64,000 nt of DNA. Origin: Diadema setosum. Its lineage: Eukaryota > Echinodermata > Echinoidea > Diadematoida > Diadematidae. The number at the start of each line of letters is the position of its first letter. Within the stretch, counting starts at the first letter, position 1. Location of the stretch: positions 36,901,542 to 36,965,541 of the forward strand of contig NC_092694.1 of assembly GCF_964275005.1 (NCBI RefSeq). The letters are read 5' to 3'. A program made the position numbers and the translations under genes. This document shows, one piece after another, positions 47,465 to 62,834 of this stretch. The notes under the pieces are model-generated. The model was not told the DNA's origin, did not search any database, and was given only the letters and a program-made list of their open reading frames with translations.

Positions 47465-47791
47465 GGCCCGAATTCACAAAGATGGTACAATTGAAACCAT
47501 GGTTTAAACCATGGACAATTTGTATGGAGCGCCAAGTGTCACATGGCCTATTCCATTACAAAATCAGTTATTTTGTTGCCGAAATGATCATTTCACAACA
47601 AAATGACAACATTTCGTCGACGAAATAATGATTTCGTTAATGAAATGAACATTTTGTCAATGAAACGGTCATTTCGTTGACGAAATGACTGATTTCATAA
47701 TGAAAAAGGCCATGCGACACTTGGCGCTCCATACAAATTGTTCATGGTTTAAACCACGGTTTCAATTGTACTACCTTCGTGAATTCGGGCC
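47465..47791. mobile_element. 327-bp foldback MITE with inner palindrome array
   Basis: The element begins GGCCCGAATTCAC and ends GTGAATTCGGGCC. The inverted repeats extend about 90 bp per side and include CCATGGTTTAAACC and TTGGCGCTCCATACAAATTG (inverted at the left end). The 130-bp centre is a string of short palindromes of the type TTTCGTCGACGAAAT, spaced roughly 18-20 bp apart. It is non-coding. Confidence 0.82.
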
Positions 47792-49517
47792 TGTAAGTAC
47801 AAGCTTGGAGGAAATGAAGGTTTTAAATTGTGCAGTTTTGCTTTAACCATCACTGGGCGGTACATATATAACTTCCATAAAACGACTATTCAAGATGTTG
47901 TCATTCCTATTTCTGGAATTCTCATATGCTTGACTGCAATCCAGAATGATAAATACACAGTGACTATGAAGTTGTTATGATCATTTAGTTGAAGATGGAT
48001 ACATTGATTCTGAATCAGAAAGCCACACTTCACAACTTCTTTTAATACAGCGATTAGATTCTGTAAAATTCAAGTTGTTTTTCACACACTATATATTAAG
48101 CTACCAGCGCCTGAAATGAACCGAGTTAAGCGACATATTTTGTCAGCATCATATTTTGCGAATAAAGACTACCTGTAGTATGACAATTTGAGAGTGCTTA
48201 AATTGGCAACTGTGAACCACAACAATTAAAAGAGTGAGGTGTAGACATTACACCTTTTCACAAAGGAAAATTTATCAATTTCACACCTTGGTGTCATTTC
48301 ATATTTAGTACGCAGGGAGATATTTTGGTGTGTTGTTACTTTCCTGAAGATTAGCAGATTGTGAAATTTGTGAAAATACTGTATATGGCATCTAAAGCAC
48401 TCCTACACAGCATTCCACAGGGAAACATGGAAAAAGTTCCCTGTTTAGCTGGCAAAGCATCACTGATAAGTCACGAGTAAAACCAAGCTTTCCGATTCAG
48501 AACAGCACATTCTAGACACATCTGCATGGATGTTGCAATGAGCAATATTGTCTACTCATGTAGTACATTGTAATTGGCTATGTAAAGTATCATCTGTTCT
48601 CATGTGGCCATGTACTTTGTTTCCACTGGGTAAATCAGTACCGGTAACCAATACAGCTCTTACATTGTACACCAGCATGCTAAACAAATCACTTGCCTGC
48701 CTAGGGTATTTAAACTAACTCTGCTTTCAGGCTAAGAAAAATAAAAGGGCACTTGTCTGCCTTAGGGAGGAGGCTTACCAGGGCACATGAGACATTTATT
48801 TATTTATTTATCTATTCAGTCAGTCCTACTCTTTTAGTACACAGTGCACTTTGTGGTAATACAGACTTTATATCTAATGTGAATACACAGATTGAGTTTG
48901 TGAAAACATACATATTCTGCATTGATTGATACAATAAATATTTATTGTCATGTGGCAAAAACAACAGCAAAAATGACAGCATATCAAACACACAAAATTC
49001 ACTGTGCATGTACAATGTACAGAAGTGAATCACAGAACAGGACTGGTCTACACAGCTGCAGAAGGAGCACAAAAAAAAGTATGTGTAATACATTTCAATC
49101 TGTAGAAACATGGGAAGAGACTCCCAACCTCTGGTTTCACAGAACTTTAGGCTACACTGTTGTCATTACACATCTGACTCTTTCAGCAAATTACAGTATT
49201 AAGTATTAAAGAGACCCTCATGCTCTCAATCTTGTTAGCAACAACAGCCAAAGGTGAAGAAAGCTGAAGCTTGGTGCATCACTACCAGGCGAGATCTGCA
49301 TATATTATTATTCATGAGTCGGCACAAAGCCCCCATGTAACTCGCACCCTCCTCCCCCTCATGAATAATTCAGTACCTCACTTTGACCAATGGATTTGCA
49401 AGATTTTGCCGATTTGCTGTCAGTGCCAAATGTACCACACATGGGTTTCTTCAGAATGGCAACTTTACTGATGGGTAGTGATCTTTGCTACTTAATGCTG
49501 GTGGCAAAATTCTGTAA
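47792..49517. other. Non-coding sequence, possibly distal RNF146 3' UTR or intergenic
   Basis: On the minus strand a cluster of overlapping AATAAA words lies at about 48797-48812. These could serve as a distant polyadenylation signal for RNF146, but nothing ties the transcript to this point. No gene was recognised. Confidence 0.35.
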
Positions 49518-49859
49518 TACCCCCATTCCACAGAATTTTTTTTTTCACATCGGTCACCCATCGGAAGCAAAGTTTGTTGCTTCCGGCCACCCACTGAAGT
49601 GTATAGGATCGCAGTTTGATGAATCCGACTTGGTTGGTTGACTATCACGTAAATGTCAGACATGTCACGCGTGATCCTCATTGGACACTCCTGCCTCATC
49701 GGATCATCACCCAACACGTCTGACACTGACCTGATAGCTGACCAACACAAGTCATATTCCTCGGACTGTGATCCAATACACTCTGGTGGGTGGCTGGAAG
49801 AGATAAACTTTACTTCCGATGAGTGACCGATGAGAGAAAATCTCTGCGGAATGAGGGTA
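49518..49859. mobile_element. ~342-bp foldback element
   Basis: Ends TACCCCCATTCCACAGA and TCTGCGGAATGAGGGTA are inverted. Homology between the arms continues inward for over 100 bp (CATCGGTCACCCATCGGAAG against its inverse near 49812-49835). It is non-coding; the open frames on both strands here are by-products of the palindrome. Confidence 0.75.
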
Positions 49860-50399
49860 TAATTCACAAGTGTAGTTTAAGATAAAGAAATTGGACAGGT
49901 CTCTAAAAGGTTCTCTCCTTGGCAGCTTGACTCTGTCTTACTTACAACTATAACAACAAGGTGAACTTTGGCAAAGGCTGCAGTCTATAAAGCATACACA
50001 ATACACACAAAGACAAGAAAACAATCTTTTCTCCGGGCACAAATGGAAAAATATAATAACACTGCTATATACTTCATCTCAGATCATTCTGTTATTAACA
50101 CTTCATGAAGATGGCCTAGTTTACTGGGGACAAGAAGTAGTTTTTACATGACAACCCGATCAAATTTTTATCATAAACTTAAAACTACTTTAATATTTCA
50201 TTAAATTCCAGCAGGATGACTCTTTAATGCTTAGACTTATGTTGACCAAAGCCAAGTGGCCTCAGATTAAATTTATTGAAAAGGCAAAAGCCAAACACAT
50301 TATGTTGCTCTACAATATACTGGCAAGAGTTGGTAAAAGCAACTTGAAATTAGAATTATGAATGTCTCATGAAAATGCCCCCCCCCCCAAAAAAAAACA

Positions 50400-50438
<39 letters not shown>

Positions 50439-53144
50439 ACAAACCAACCAAACAAACAAAAACAAACAAACAAATAAACAAAAACAAATGAGGAAAACAT
50501 ATGAGGAAAGAGGAAATAGGTTTCATGAAACCAATAAATTCACATTCCCTCTTATTTGATCATTAGCTAAAGCAATTGGTCAAATAAATACTAAGTAGGC
50601 CTACCATTCAAATGCATCGAAACTGCAATACTTATGACAATATTTAATCTGCATATCGAGGAAATACTTTCTTTAAAGTCAAACAATGATTCTTTTTTTC
50701 TGTACAACAAACAAATTTTTGAAGTCAAAACTAAAACACAGTGACCTTTTCATCCCTTCCCATTCCTCTCCCTCCTCCTCCTCTTGCTACACTACAGTGT
50801 ATGTACTCGGTCTTGTCCTTCTTTTTTCTTCTCTTCACAGAATAGCCTTGGTACAAAATTGTAAGTGCAGGACTATCACGTTGCCGGCTGACAATTGCTG
50901 CTGAAGCAGGAAAATATTTGCTATGTTGGTATCTGCGAAAAGATTAGATTCTCTTGAACAATCTTGAAGAGATTGTAAATATCAATGATCACAAAGTACA
51001 ACAAAATGCCAAAATATTAATTGAATACAATGCTATGCATGAGAGAAGATTTAAAGATCAATGTATATGTAACTTCCACATATCTTGGGTTGAATAACTT
51101 TTGACTTGCCTCTGTGTACTACACTGTTTATGTTGTCAAAGCTAAACGTGAGTTTTCCTAACACCGTGTGGTCAATGAACAAAGGGTCTAGACAAGATTT
51201 ACCTGCTCAAGGATGGACTTGAGTATACTTGGGGCAGATATCTGGGAAGTGCGTGTTACATGTACATACGAAAATTAGCCTGTCCTCATGGAGAGGTTGC
51301 TCTGTGATGACAACTGATTTGTTGGTTTGCTTTTTATCAAATACTGTGGATATACCTACACAGAAAATAATAATTACCGTATGAATTGTGTGATGATGAT
51401 ACCGACTTTAAACACAAACTGAATGACAGTAAGCAATTCACTCCCGAGACAACTAATCTGGACTGCCAGAGAGATACGATACCTGTACCATAGCTCACAT
51501 GTCATTATACAAAGACAGGATGCTATTAAAAACAAAATCATGGTCTAAAGGCTTACTGCTGACTGGGCCAAACTACCAGAAGAGACAAGAAATTTGAAGG
51601 CTACATATATATCACCCAACGATAAAATGACGAACAAATCATACGTCTGAATTCCTTTACAATGAGAAACTTGATTATGACGTGTACTCTGAGAGATTCA
51701 CAACACTACATGTAGGTAGAGAAAAAAAAGCAAGGGAAGAGTAAATCCAATTTGAAGGGTCTGTCCAAAAGTGCCAGTGCATCTTACAATGTATTTTCTC
51801 TTAATCCTGACATTGCCACCTGTGGGAACTACACTATACTTTGGGCATTACTGCAGCATTCTGACCAATACACATTTATAAAATCTCAGCAATTAACAAA
51901 GTAACACCATCCTAGCTACATTGGCATATGTTTGATCATGTTCAATTAGTGGCCATGATTGGAAAAAAAAAAAAAAAAAAAACTCTTCCTAATACGAGAA
52001 AACGAGAATACGAGACGGTCATCATGCCTTCCACAAGGTGATGAAATTAACTGAACTACAACTTTATCTCTGGATTTTACTAGTGATAATGCAGTAGTTG
52101 AAGCAAATCCCCTTTTTTGTTTCTCTCATCTACATGGGAAATCAAGAATTAGTCCTATAATGCCAATGATATCTGTAGCTCTCATGAGCTTGTGGGAATA
52201 AAAAAAAAAAAAGAACAAAGAAAGGGTGAATACTGATTTCTAGTATATTTCGTTTAAATGCTGCTTTCACACTGGATGAAAAACTCTCCAAAATCTTTCA
52301 AATCTATTTTCATATAATACACATGCATGATTTCTCAAGAGCTAAATCTAGGTCACTTTCACTGCAATTGAAATACAAAAAGAAAATAGATTAAAAAAAA
52401 AAGTAAAATAAAAGTGATTCAGGACCAATATCACACAACCATTTTTATGCAGTTTGTGGGATGTCCACACAAATCGAATGGTACACAAGATGAAGGAAAT
52501 GTGAAGTTTACGGACACACAGAGAAATAGGAGGAATATTCTGAGTCACGGCTAGATAAAATCGGTACCTTCTGCATCCATCATACTAGAGTAGATGGCAG
52601 CTTGGGAAGTAACAGCCCACCTTTCACTAGCTTCTCCCATTCCCATGATGATGCCATTACTATACAAATGATGACTGGCATTAGGGCACAATTTACCAAC
52701 GGGTGCAACATGAGGATAGTTCTTTTTACGAACTCCTCACAAAAGTTTCCAGCTTTTACCGTCATAATGTCAGTGGCACAGATTCTTCATAATGATGATA
52801 AATCTAAGTTGAATACAATTCCAGAGTCAATAAATGTAAGATCACTTCAGGAATATCATAATTTCCATGGTTCTAGTACATGGCATAAATCAGCATATAG
52901 CCTCAATGTTTTGCTTTGTTTTAATACTTCAATAGCTCAACTTTTTTAGAGACCTCCTCATTTGACTTCGCAAAAAGAAGGCTACTAGCTTCAGTGACCG
53001 CGGTGACTTCGTGGCAGTGCAACCGTCACATCTAGAGACTTATCCACTCAAGAACATGTGTTCTGTCACTTTAGTGTACATCAAAAGAGAGCTTCCTGAG
53101 TATGTGTGGGTATACCACGCAGATGGCGTGTGTGCTACATATTT
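49860..53144. other. Non-coding sequence, probable RNF146 3' UTR and intergenic
   Basis: The part nearest 53144 should be RNF146 3' untranslated sequence. The stretch includes a CAA microsatellite (about 50400-50440), an A run near 51965, and a degraded member of the ~90-bp MITE family at 51208-51294. No other gene was recognised. Confidence 0.4.
51208..51294. mobile_element. ~90-bp MITE family, degraded copy 4
   Basis: TCAAGGATGGACTTGAGTATACTTGGGGCAG and CCTGTCCTCATGGAGAGGTT-type ends are recognisable but diverged from the other three copies. Confidence 0.45.
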
Positions 53145-56100
53145 TCACACTTCATGGACACGCCGACGGGTTTGACGCTGCCGAGTTTGCGATGTTGAGC
53201 GGACACTGACTGATGACTCTGAGTGGACTGGGTTCATGGGTTCTTGGGCACTATTGCTAACAGCACTGCCCGCGGCAGTTCCTGCCTGCTGCTCACTGCT
53301 CTGAGCAGAGGAGGCTGGGGCTCTGGGTGGGGCCTGTGGGGCAGGGAATCGGGGCCGCCCCACGGAGCGCGTCTCCGGAGCAGAATGTGTACGTTGATGA
53401 AGCACAGGAAGGCTAGGGCTGGCACTTGGGTCATATGGAGGCGGGTCCGCTGAGGTACCTGGACTGTCCCTCCCTGACTGGGAGTCGGGGTTCGTTGGAG
53501 ACTCATTGGCAGGTCTTCTTCGAGGGCGAGATGGCATGGTATACACAGGGGGGCTAGTGTTTGCATGAGACGAGGTGTTATAGCTGTATGAGGCAGGAGA
53601 CTGGTCTGTTGTTTGGTGTGGGGAGGAATTTCTCATTACCTCGTAAACAGTCTCATCAGAAATAGAGTTGCCGAGATTGATGTTGGGGTCAGAGGAACTT
53701 TCTGGAATATCAGTGCCCTTTTTGCCACTATCCCCAGATGAAAGAGTCTCATTTTCTGGCTTCACAGTCTTTGACTTGAGTGCTCTGCTATTGGCGAGGG
53801 GCAGAGCAGCTCCTCCAACTGCACCACCACCATCCTTCTCCTCCTCCGCCCCGTCCACTTGCCTGGCAACCGAGTTCTCCTCTCGCTTTACCTTAATCTT
53901 CAATCCTGCTATGCCCTTCTTTGGGGCACTCACCAAGTCACGCTTTATCCTCCGCCGGCGGGACGGATCTGACCGTCGGTACTGGAGCATGCTGTCGAGG
54001 TCAATCACGTAAACATAGCCAGCAATGAGCAGCTCAAAAGTCCTCTTGTTGGCACGGTAACTGTCCTCTAGCTCTGCTTTGGTCCTCTCCTCGTACTCCC
54101 ACCAGCCGTTGCGCCCCTCATAGAACCAAGTGTAGGACTCCTCGCTCTCCTTTGCAACTGCTGTCCGAGCCTCCTCCTCGTCCTCCTCCTCGGCCCTCTC
54201 CTCCTCCTGAAGGTACAAGAGCTTGGGGCTGGAGAAGAAGTCCTGGGGGATTTCCTGCCTACAGAGGGCGCACCGACGGTACTGGGTGGAGGCACCCTTC
54301 ATACAGAGGAAGCAGAACACATGATGGCAAGGCAGCTCAACGGGATGGATACAGGACTGAAGGCAGACCGCACAGTCCGGGATGGATGGGGCCATGCGGC
54401 CGGGAGGTGCTGGGTCTGATTTACTCATGGTGTCTGCAAGGAGGACAAGCAAACAATATAACAGAAAATTACAAATCACTTCAGTAGTCATAAAGGCAAT
54501 TTCGTACATACTTGTAGCAGGACGTGACATCAATAAAAGAATTTACTGTATGTGCCCCTTTCTGTTAATCTTTGATTTATTTGGTTTGACTAAATATTAA
54601 AAAATGGTAATTTAGTAGTAAAAGCAAATATTTACATTGTAAATTTTCTTTTTAAAAATGCAACATAACTAACCATGGACTTGCCCATTTAAACCCGTTC
54701 ACATGCGGAGAAAAAGTGAAAAAAAAAAACCCACATGAATAAGGCATTGCAAACACACCATTACAATGTGATTTCATACATTACTTGGTGCAGTCATCAT
54801 CTCTCAAAGAGTAAAAAGAGAAAGAAGGGGAAGAGTAGGCATATAAATTGTACAATGTATGCCTTTTAAAGGTTTTCCACATATAGTTGTACCATGTACA
54901 TTGTACATAAGCAGCTGGGCAGCAGCTACGTGTAGGTGTTAATTCCATAGACTTAGCATGAGATCAACATCCTTCCTGTTCTTGTACAATGTACGTTTGT
55001 ACGTGTAGTTGACATAATGAGGTCATCTGCCCTTTCAGATTTCCTTGTAACTGTAATAGAACAAATCCTATGCCAGCAACTGTGCAAGCTGAAGTCTAAA
55101 TGCACTACACACCATGTACAATGTAGATGGAGCTTTTACTCGAGACTAGAAGTTGCTGATAACAAGGTACACTATCTTTTACAATGTACACGCTGTATTC
55201 AGTGCTTGTACACTTAATATTGTGTTTGCAAGTACATGTCAAAGTGTATGAGTCATATCCTGCCAATGCATAATGAAGGACACAATGGGACACTGTTACT
55301 GATTTCAAATATTTGAAATTTGTAGAATGAATAGACTATTAAAGGAATAATCTATATGCAAAACTGGCCCAGAGTTAAAATGTGGAGACACAGCTTTTGT
55401 AAAACTGCAACCAGCCAAAAGACAAAGCATTTGGGCTGTGGATGTTTATCAAGCATTTGGTGTTTGGTACGTGGTGGTATTGGACATGAAATTTAACTTT
55501 ATTAAATAGAGATTTGAATTATATACAATTTGAACGTGTACATTTACAGAAAAATTTGGTACCTTCAACATTCCCTTAATAAGTACTGTAAAAGTTGATA
55601 ATTCCTTGATTCGGTCAAACGAAGAGACTGTAGTATGACAACTATCCACTTGAAGGATTTGGAACCATGCACTGGTTGTTTATCGCTTACATCCAGTACC
55701 TGTACATGTCGGCAGAAACTCCGTGCCGTGTGAACGCCCTCTAGCTGTATGGTATTATTTTCAAGCGAAGAAGCAAGCTCGGCCGAGCATGATAGCAAAA
55801 AGAGCCCCTCGCTCTTGGCTGAGAGTGATTAACTAGACCCAATTTGCTCGTCACCATACAGCGAGAGGGTCTTGTTAAAAAAGCTAAGTGCACCGTGACT
55901 CCTTGTCTTCCGTACCGTTCATGAACAAATTATGAATATTCATGAAGTACAGTACATGCACAGTGCCACACAAGTTGTTTGAAAAATTAACAGTGGAAAT
56001 GAGATAAACAGGAAGAAAAATGTCTTTTCAAGACCACGGGAACTGTCTGGAAATGAGCAAATTCTACACACACGTACATTAGGTACCAGTATTGGTCTAT

Positions 56101-58100
56101 GTATGAATGAAAAAAAAAAAAAAAAAAAGAATTATACCTACAGTGTACTAACAGTATAAATGGTAGCCTATTGCTGTTAACCTACGGCACTTTTAACGGT
56201 ATCCAAGAATTTATGATTTTTTTTTTCTCATCATACAAAGATAACACCCTGTTCACTCAGGGTGCTCCCACAGTACAACTGTACAATGGAGCACCTCACA
56301 GTTACATGTGTATATTGTGAATCACGCACATGTTCCAAACTCATACAGTGCACTGTATCCTGTAGGGCATCGGCCTACTTTCAAGTACGTATACAAATTT
56401 CAATATAGTTCTTGACTTACAGACACAGTCGTCAGTGTATGGAGACTTCAAAGGCATCGCATAGTTTTGGTTGAGACTTAACTTCAGGTTTCTAACATTT
56501 TGGGTGAGATAATGAGAAACCTCTTTAATTTGATATGTGAAAGAGCATATTCGAAGAAGATTTAAAAGTTTATTTGATTAAAATTGGTTTTGAAATGGCT
56601 TAGATATTGATATATCCAAAACAGAGCAATCCCAATCAAAGTTGGGACCTACCTTTTATTACACTATTTACAGTCGCTTTGTTTTACTTTGTTTTGGGGA
56701 TGTCTCAGCCATTCCAAAGCCAATTCTTATCAAATAAACTTTGAGTTCCTCTTACCTAGAATGGTAGACTGTACTATTTTATAAGTTAAGTGGTTTCTTG
56801 GTATCTCACAAAAAAACTTAAAAGCCCATTCCTAATGTTCACCACTAATATACTATCCCTCTATTATTGATTCAGAATTAATGATGTCACATCTTTCTTT
56901 TCTGTAGTGTAGGGATCATGGCACACAATCGAATGATGCTACAGCTACAGTGTAGGTGTACGTGATTCATATCCAGAGTAGGGATGAGCAAGCAGCGAAT
57001 CAGTACAGTAATTACATGTAAGATTGTAACTGTGCAATCTATGTAACATTAGGCATCCAACAAAAGAAAAGCAAGCCGCCCATAATTGGACCATATACAC
57101 TGTATTCCAAACGCTGTCCAAAATTCGACCACCGCCGCACTGCATCGGTTACACATAATAGAAACCTAAAATACATGTATGCTTTTTGCGCAGTCGAATT
57201 TTGGCACGGGAAGTCAAATCAAACCTTGGCTTGGTGAAGGTTTTTATTGCAATAACGAATAATTTCAATTCTTGATTGTCAACAACTATGGTCCGTAGAC
57301 CCTATGGACTATACAATGTAAGTAGACTCTATAAGTATGGTTCGCAATGACTAACGGTTAGACATCTAGAATCTATGACATATGTCTATAGACAATGAAC
57401 TGATGAATGAATGCCATGGCATCTTGACTGTTCAGTTGACATTGTTTATTGCGGAGCTGGAGAAACATGTCCCCCATCCCCCCCCCCCCCCCCTCCAAAA
57501 AAAAAAAAAAAAAAAAAAATTCTCAATTTCTGTACCGGGTAGGCCTATAATGAATTTGTGTAAATTTCAACTCAAAACTAAACAGTGCATGGCATGGAAC
57601 CCAACCCCTCCCCTGGCAGGATTGCCATCTACTATCTAGTACTAACACACGTTAGTCGTTAGTGGTATAGTAGTCGAAATTAACGGTTAGAGCGAGACAT
57701 ATCATTGATCATAGCATATGTCACCTGAATGAAGAGCTATAGACATCTAGACTATAACCGTTACACGGTTCTATTCCCTTTTTTGGTTCATGTATGATGA
57801 GATCCTACATCCGCATAGATCAACAATAGCCAGACTCCATCCACGTAGGCCTACAGTCAAGTTAACGCAAGCTGAACGAAGCTGTTCGTGCCGCTGTTGT
57901 CAGCAAGCAGCAGCCCGCCCCCGCCCGGTTGACATGGTAGTGGAATTGCCCCACTAGCCACTCTGTCCTGTGTGACCATGGTTTACTCCACTTACTTACG
58001 TACCTGTCTTACTTTCAACTTTTGCGCCCTTTTTGCTCGAAACCGTACCAGATTCTCCTCTCTCTGGCTCACGAGATACCGGAATTGACCCCTCGGACAT
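53145..58100 (-). CDS. RNF146: E3 ubiquitin-protein ligase RNF146 (Iduna), two coding exons
   Basis: Exon 1 coding (58100-58004) and exon 2 (54433-53145) join through a GT/AG intron in frame (ACA G / AC ACC ATG), giving about 461 residues. Residues 53-90 form a C3HC4 RING (CAVC, CHHVFCFLC, CALC). Residues about 133-202 are a WWE domain (WFYEGRNGWWEYEERT; RRRRIKRD) that in known RNF146 binds iso-ADP-ribose in poly-ADP-ribose chains and switches on the ligase. In vertebrates it ubiquitinates PARylated targets such as axin and tankyrase. The rest is low-complexity, rich in serine and proline. A shorter protein starting at MSKSDPAPPG inside exon 2 (54428) is equally possible, and a 53-residue longer start exists at 58259. 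The exon 2 acceptor has a good pyrimidine tract. Identification is firm; the start is not. Confidence 0.92.
56460..56862. mobile_element. Palindromic TTAA-type MITE, copy 3
   Basis: It contains ATAGTTTTGGTTGAGACTTA at the left and the inverted-arm words GTTTATTTGATTAAAATTGG and CTTATCAAATAAACTTTGAG, as in the elements at 11.3 and 17.4 kb. It lies in the RNF146 intron. The left terminus is eroded. Confidence 0.62.
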
Positions 58101-59020
58101 TTTCGGAGAACAGCAGTCTAGATGTTTGAGCCTTTGAGCATGATATCTCTGATTGTTCCCACAAGTACGGAATGTGCTTTCGGTGTACCCGGTAGCGCTG
58201 CTGATAAAAATGTGTGTACGTACGTGTACGTACGTGTAAAATGTACGTGTGTATCGCATTTTGTAGTAGAAGTATGTGGTTGTTGTTGTTTTTCTACATC
58301 GATCATAAATGCGCCGAATGTTGACGCCATCTACGTGCGGGTTTCTACAGCAGGTACCACACTACACCTATTTTGTATTTTGATCACTGATCCCTTGACA
58401 TTGTAGGGGATAGTGATCAGTGGTGTGTTTGTCTTGGACTCTTGGTGTTACTTTTCATGAGGGAACCCCCGACCCCAGCCTAATGAAAAGTTCCTCCCAC
58501 TTGATTTTTTTTTTCCTGGGGTTGCGCATCTTCCGAGCAATCCGGCTCTCATCTTTGCGTCGAGCAGATTTCTCAGTCTCAAGAAACTGATTATTACCTC
58601 TCATTGTGAGAGCGGGTTAAACCGAGCTGATCCAGAACATTGTGACTCCTATTCTGACATATCGAAAAGTTTAAAGGGGGAAAAAAAGTAGTCGTCAAGA
58701 ACAGAAAACAGAAACAAACAAGTTAGCAAACTAAACGTAGCAAGACAAACAAAACAAAAGCAAAAATAAGTTCACAGGGGGATTTTGATCGTACCTACAT
58801 GATACTATAGTGCCCCTCACTACGTCGTGGAGATTGCAATTTAAGGTACCAAATTGGCTGTCAAAGGCATCAAATCAGATTATTTTACATCATGATAGAG
58901 AAAATACAGACGCTTCGTGTAAAGATTTGAATCAAAACTCGTCGGCCCTGCACACTACTGCGATGTATAAAGAAAATAAGTATTATAATCTAAGATGATA
59001 GCTGCCCGAACTTTCCAAAG
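58101..59020. other. RNF146 upstream region and intergenic sequence
   Basis: This should contain the RNF146 5' untranslated sequence and promoter (minus strand). ACGT-rich repeats lie near 58215-58250. No TATA box or other gene was recognised. Confidence 0.35.
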
Positions 59021-61558
<2,538 letters not shown>

Positions 61559-61975
61559 AAAGAGGAATATCGAATATACGCCAATGATATAAGTGGATCA
61601 TTAATACCCTCTGTTGAATTATAACGTTTTGTGTGTTTTTGTTTTTAAATTATTGTTTCTTTTCTTCGCCGCATTATACCCTTTCATGCCATCACAATTA
61701 CTGTTCATTATATGCATTATAGCGTATCGATTCATGGCTTTGTCTGATGTAGGATATCATCCTCATCTAGTTTGGATGACTGTAAAATCAAATAAAACCA
61801 ACTTAACTTAACTGTAATCACAAATGAACTTATTTTCCTATCCGTCCAAAGACTGATAACCGACTCAAAAACTTTAGATGAAATAAACTTTTTTTTTGGT
61901 AAAAGTAATTTTTGTATCAGCATAGTCAATCTATCTTTAGTCGGTGGGTAAATGTGATTTCCGCAAGCATTGCAC
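61559..61975. other. Intergenic sequence with a possible LINE tail
   Basis: AAATAAAACCAACTTAACTT near 61789-61812 looks like a LINE 3' tail on the plus strand. The body upstream is too short to classify. Confidence 0.35.
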
Positions 61976-62393
61976 ATGGCCGGCGGAACGGGGGGGGGGG
62001 GGGGGGGGCTCGCCCCCCCCCTTTTTGTGTGCACAATACAAAGGAATACATAAGGTGTCATCACTTTGGGCCCCACTTTTTTTCAACCCGGAAGTACGTA
62101 AGTGGCACTAAAGAGTAATAGACAGAGTGTGAGCGCGGTAAGGGTATGTTTTTCCGCTGAAAAAAACTTTTTTTTTTTTTCTTGTCAACTGAAGAAACCC
62201 GAAAGTGGAAGGAGAAAGATGAGCTGAAGTTTTTTGTTTGTTTGTTTGTTTGTTTTTTGCTTGTCAGCTGAAGAAACCAGGAAGTTGAAGGGGAGAGATG
62301 AGCTGAGGGTTTTTTTTTTCCGCTTGTTAGCTCATCAAACCCGGAAGTGTCCCCCCCCCCCCCCACTTTTGAAAAGGCTCCGCCAGCCCTGTT
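61976..62393. mobile_element. G/C-run MITE, copy 3 (longest)
   Basis: It starts CATGGCCGGCGGAAC with G and C runs and ends with a C run and CCGCCAGCCCTG. The interior repeats GAAACCCGGAAGT-like phrases three times (AACCCGGAAG near 62085; GAAGAAACCC and TCAAACCCGGAAGTG further on). It is related to the copies near 6.7 and 21.3 kb. Confidence 0.62.
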
Positions 62394-62406
62394 ACAATAT
62401 TGTGTA

Positions 62407-62562
62407 ATCGGATGGGTCCCATCTTTTATTAGGACCACTTTGTTTGGCTTTGTTTTTGGATATCTCAGCGATTTCAAAACATATTTTCATCAGATAAACT
62501 TTCAATTCCTCGTAGAATATGGTCTTCAATATTTCATATAATGGTTTCTATAATGAAAAAGA
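62407..62562. mobile_element. Palindromic TTAA-type MITE, half copy
   Basis: Only one arm is present (GGATATCTCAGCGATTTCAA and ATCAGATAAACTTTCAATTC), directly after the G/C-run MITE, suggesting that MITE insertion or deletion removed the other arm. Confidence 0.55.
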
Positions 62563-62639
62563 TGAAGCTGTCTGAGTCCCTATATCTCAAACAAAACTTT
62601 ACCACAAGCCACATTATCCAGCAAAACGTGCTGATAAGC

Positions 62640-62834
62640 CTTTTATGTGAGGCAACTTTCTCGACTCTGCATTCGTGAGACAACTTTGAAAGCTCGTGGG
62701 ACAGAAAGATGTACGTGTTCTATGTGTGGTCCACGCGCGCACGTGAGAGGCGGCAAACTTCTTTTCTCTTTTAGTTTTACAGAGTGCGTGCGTGCGTACT
62801 TAATTACGCGACCGTCTGTGTTACCTCCGCCAAG
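62640..62834 (+). promoter_or_regulatory. EIF3E 5' region with a TOP-like pyrimidine tract
   Basis: This stretch just upstream of the EIF3E start is CpG-richer than its surroundings (GTCCACGCGCGCACGTGAGA). It contains CTTCTTTTCTCTTTT at 62758-62772, about 62 bp before the ATG. A 5' terminal oligopyrimidine start would fit an initiation-factor mRNA, since several eIF3 subunits are known TOP mRNAs, but the transcription start is not shown by the sequence. Confidence 0.4.

Noticed and set aside
50362-50559. Low-complexity N-rich protein
   Set aside because: It is a CAA/CAAA microsatellite translation.
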